Shown piece by piece: positions 62,420 to 64,000 of a DNA stretch of 64,000 nucleotides. Source of the DNA: Pseudomonas citrullilanati (GTDB lineage Bacteria > Pseudomonadota > Gammaproteobacteria > Pseudomonadales > Pseudomonadaceae); the NCBI RefSeq assembly GCF_030580855.1, contig NZ_JAUQOP010000027.1, forward strand, positions 20,026-84,025, in the 5' to 3' direction. Position 1 is the first letter of the stretch. Each line of letters opens with the position of its first letter. Position numbers and translations under genes: made by a program. The notes under the pieces were generated by a model. That model was not told the origin of the DNA, searched no databases, and worked only from the letters and a program-made list of their open reading frames with translations.

Positions 62420-62453
62420 CAACGCCCGCCTGTTTTTCAACAGGCGGGCGTTG
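62420..62453 (-). terminator. Terminator of the UPF0114 gene
   Basis: CAACGCCCGCCTGTT pairs with AACAGGCGGGCGTTG, a 15-base stem with a four-base loop; on the minus strand TCGTTTTCGG follows. Confidence 0.8.
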
Positions 62454-62474
62454 CGCCGGCAGGAGGCACGCGCC

Positions 62475-62963
62475 TCAGTGCTTGGTCAGTTTATCCAGGT
62501 AACCCATGGCAAACGCCGAGACCACGAAGGTCATGTGGATGATCACGTACCACATCAGGTGCTCGGGATCGACGTTCTTGGCGTCCATGAAGATGCGCAG
62601 CAGGTGGATCGAGGAAATGGCCACGATCGAAGCGGCCACTTTCATCTTCAGCGAGGAAGAGTCCATGGTGCCCAGCCAGTTGAGCTTTTCCTTGTCGGAG
62701 TCGATGTCCAGTTGCGAGACGAAGTTCTCGTAGCCGGAAATCATCACCATCACCAGCAGGCCGCCCACCAGCGCCATGTCGATCAGTGACAGCAGCACCA
62801 GGATCAGGTCGGACTCGGCCATGGAAAACACGTTGGGAATGACGTGGAAGACTTCCTGGAAGAATTTCAGCGCCAGCGCCAGCAAGCCCAGGGACAGCCC
62901 GAAGTAGATCGGCGCCAGCAGCCAACGGGAGGCGTACATTGCATTTTCGATAAAGCGTTCCAT
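62475..62963 (-). CDS. UPF0114 (TIGR00645 / YqhA-like) membrane protein
   Basis: A 162-residue inner membrane protein starting MERFIENAMYASRWLLAPIY with four predicted helices (about 12-36, 53-76, 108-126, 135-155). It matches the UPF0114 family; function unknown. Position before the PA4575-like gene is as in P. aeruginosa. Confidence 0.9.
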   Translation of the reverse strand: MERFIENAMYASRWLLAPIYFGLSLGLLALALKFFQEVFHVIPNVFSMAESDLILVLLSLIDMALVGGLLVMVMISGYENFVSQLDIDSDKEKLNWLGTMDSSSLKMKVAASIVAISSIHLLRIFMDAKNVDPEHLMWYVIIHMTFVVSAFAMGYLDKLTKH

Positions 62964-63081
62964 TGAGTCTCACACCAGGGCTGAAAAATCGCGGCGAGTA
63001 TATCAGCCACGCGCAGCCCTACAAACGCCAGCCCCGTCCCCAGGCCTGGCGCGACAATCAACGCGTGTGAGGTGAAGACCC

Positions 63082-63423
63082 TCAATGCAGCGGGCGAAAC
63101 TCGAAACCGCCAATGTTGCGACACCGCCCGCCATTGATCTCACGCAGCTGGGCCTGCATGTGCAGGCACCAGATCTGCGGATCGTTGGCCAGTTCATAGC
63201 CGTGCAACGTCAGGCTCTGGACGATGGTGTCGAGAAGGGTCTCGGCGGCGTTCGGGCCGGCGAACGGGCCCTGGGCCTTGATGGCGGAAGGTTGTTCGCC
63301 GGCCATTCCAGCGGCGAAGAGCAAGGTCCACATACCGGTATCTCCCGCCAGCGGGCGGATGGCGCATTCGATACGGGTCACAAGGCCCAGGCATTGACGA
63401 GTGAGGCAAAGGTTGCGCGACAT
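63082..63423 (-). CDS. Conserved Pseudomonas protein (PA4575-like), function unknown
   Basis: A 113-residue soluble protein, MSRNLCLTRQCLGLVTRIEC, with Cys at residues 6, 11 and 20, a hydrophobic DTGMWTLLFAAGMAG stretch and a Cys/Arg-rich tail NGGRCRNIGGFEFRPLH. I know of no function. It resembles the gene next to the TIGR00645 protein in P. aeruginosa. GGTAGATC-type ribosome binding sites are not clear, so the start is moderately sure. Confidence 0.75.
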   Translation of the reverse strand: MSRNLCLTRQCLGLVTRIECAIRPLAGDTGMWTLLFAAGMAGEQPSAIKAQGPFAGPNAAETLLDTIVQSLTLHGYELANDPQIWCLHMQAQLREINGGRCRNIGGFEFRPLH

Positions 63424-63713
63424 GGCGGCGCCCCTCGGTAGATCCGGTATTCAGCCCCGGGACGAGGCTGTTTCGATCCAATGATGGCTCTCGTTATCCT
63501 TGAGCTGAGGATAGAAGAAAAGTTCCGGCCACAAAGGGTTTCGAGACCAGAATGCGCCGAGCGGTCACAGTGTGAATATTGACGCCAAAGTGGCGGCGTT
63601 TCTTGCGAAATAATCCACAAATAAATGTGGGAGCCAACTGTCTTTCACCCCCACCCGACCCGCGGTCGTCTTTTGGGTGCTATCGCGGCCTCAGATGGCC
63701 CCCTCCGAGGGCC
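63424..63713. other. Gap with REP half-site at the IS110 end
   Basis: No gene is supported. ATGTGGGAGCC (63625-63635) is the start of the common REP, broken off at AACTGTC; the following roughly 78 bases lead to the IS110 stop codon and are probably the element's non-coding end. Confidence 0.6.
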
Positions 63714-64000
63714 TCAAGCGGTTTGATCCCGCCACGGCGTGCCGTCGCGCACCATCGCGTTGAGCCGGACCAGCAATACCCGCATACACGCCACCAGGGC
63801 CACTTTTGCGCACTTGCCCTTGGCGCGCAGCCTGGCATAGCGGGCTTTGAAATCAGCGTTGTAGCGGACCATGACCAACGCACACATATAGGCTGCGCGG
63901 CGCAATCTTCTGCGCCCACCGTAGATATGGCGTTTGCCGGTTTTCACGCCGCTGTCATTATTGAACGGCGCCACCCCAGCCAACGCAGCCACCTGCGCGC
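63714..64000 (-). mobile_element. IS110-family transposase, C-terminal part (5' end outside window)
   Basis: The minus-strand frame is open at the right edge (...AQVAALAGVAPFNNDSG) and ends at 63714. This is the Transposase_20 domain of IS110-family recombinases: ALAGVAPFNNDSG, GKRHIYGGRRRLRRAAYM, KVALVACMRVLLVRLNAM, with the nucleophile Ser in NDSG. The N-terminal RuvC-like DEDD domain is outside the window. IS110 elements lack long inverted repeats and encode a structured guide (bridge/seek) RNA in a non-coding end. Confidence 0.92.

Noticed and set aside
63085..63441. 118-codon plus-strand frame opposite the PA4575-like gene
   Set aside because: Shadow of the conserved minus-strand gene, which has the better composition and known neighbour order.

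Overview
The window is chromosomal DNA from a Pseudomonas, most likely the P. fluorescens group. The evidence is the high GC content, the gene order (gluQ-cbrX-cbrA-cbrB-crcZ-pcnB-folK-panBC; pilA/pilBCD-coaE-yacG; ndh; clpB-pgeF-rluD/bamD-pilSR; minor pilins-ispH-fkpB-lspA-ileS-ribF-murJ/rpsT; creA-proB-obg-rpmA-rplU/ispB) and many GTGGGAGC-type REP elements typical of fluorescent pseudomonads. Almost all of it is core genome. The only clear mobile gene is an IS110-family transposase cut by the right edge.

Layout. 1-5.9 kb: end of gluQ, then the carbon/nitrogen control locus cbrX-cbrA-cbrB and the small RNA crcZ, with a sigma54 promoter and an upstream CbrB palindrome. 5.9-15.3 kb: pcnB, folK, panB, panC, pgi, acs and an rRNA methyltransferase, separated by REP elements. 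15.4-19.3 kb: a large AsmA-like DUF748 envelope protein, a DUF2845 protein and a BON-domain periplasmic protein. 19.6-24.0 kb: pilA (sigma54 promoter) divergent from pilB-pilC-pilD. 24.0-28.3 kb: coaE, yacG, several conserved small or uncharacterised genes and the type II NADH dehydrogenase. 28.4-30.7 kb: a chemoreceptor and a four-gene tRNA operon (Asn-Pro-Lys-Pro) with promoter and terminator. 30.8-36.5 kb: clpB (heat-shock-type promoter), pgeF, rluD and divergent bamD. 36.5-47.4 kb: a PP0621-family protein, pilS, pilR, thiO, then the minor pilin/PilY1 operon fimU-pilV-pilW-pilX-pilY1-pilE on the minus strand and a separate fimT on the plus strand. 47.3-61.1 kb: housekeeping genes for isoprenoids, lipoprotein processing, tRNA charging, flavin, peptidoglycan, ribosome and proline. 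61.1-64.0 kb: a small gene behind a Fur-box-like site, an FKBP isomerase, a UPF0114 membrane protein, a conserved Pseudomonas protein and the IS110 fragment.

Two systems dominate. (1) CbrA/CbrB activates the decoy RNA CrcZ, which carries six A-rich Hfq/Crc motifs. Candidate A-rich motifs also lie over the ribosome binding regions of acs and of the chemoreceptor gene, so a regulator, its decoy and possible targets sit within 30 kb. (2) A type IVa pilus gene set with divergent features: the fimU-pilE block appears inverted relative to the P. aeruginosa order as I remember it, PilY1 seems to lack the usual acidic calcium loop, PilR has GSFSGA instead of GAFTGA, and FimT carries the GRxR motif linked to DNA uptake in Legionella. 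I did not find a self-contained, wholly new system. The best leads are the variant pilus locus, a REPIN nested inside another REP, and an IS110 end abutting a REP half-site.
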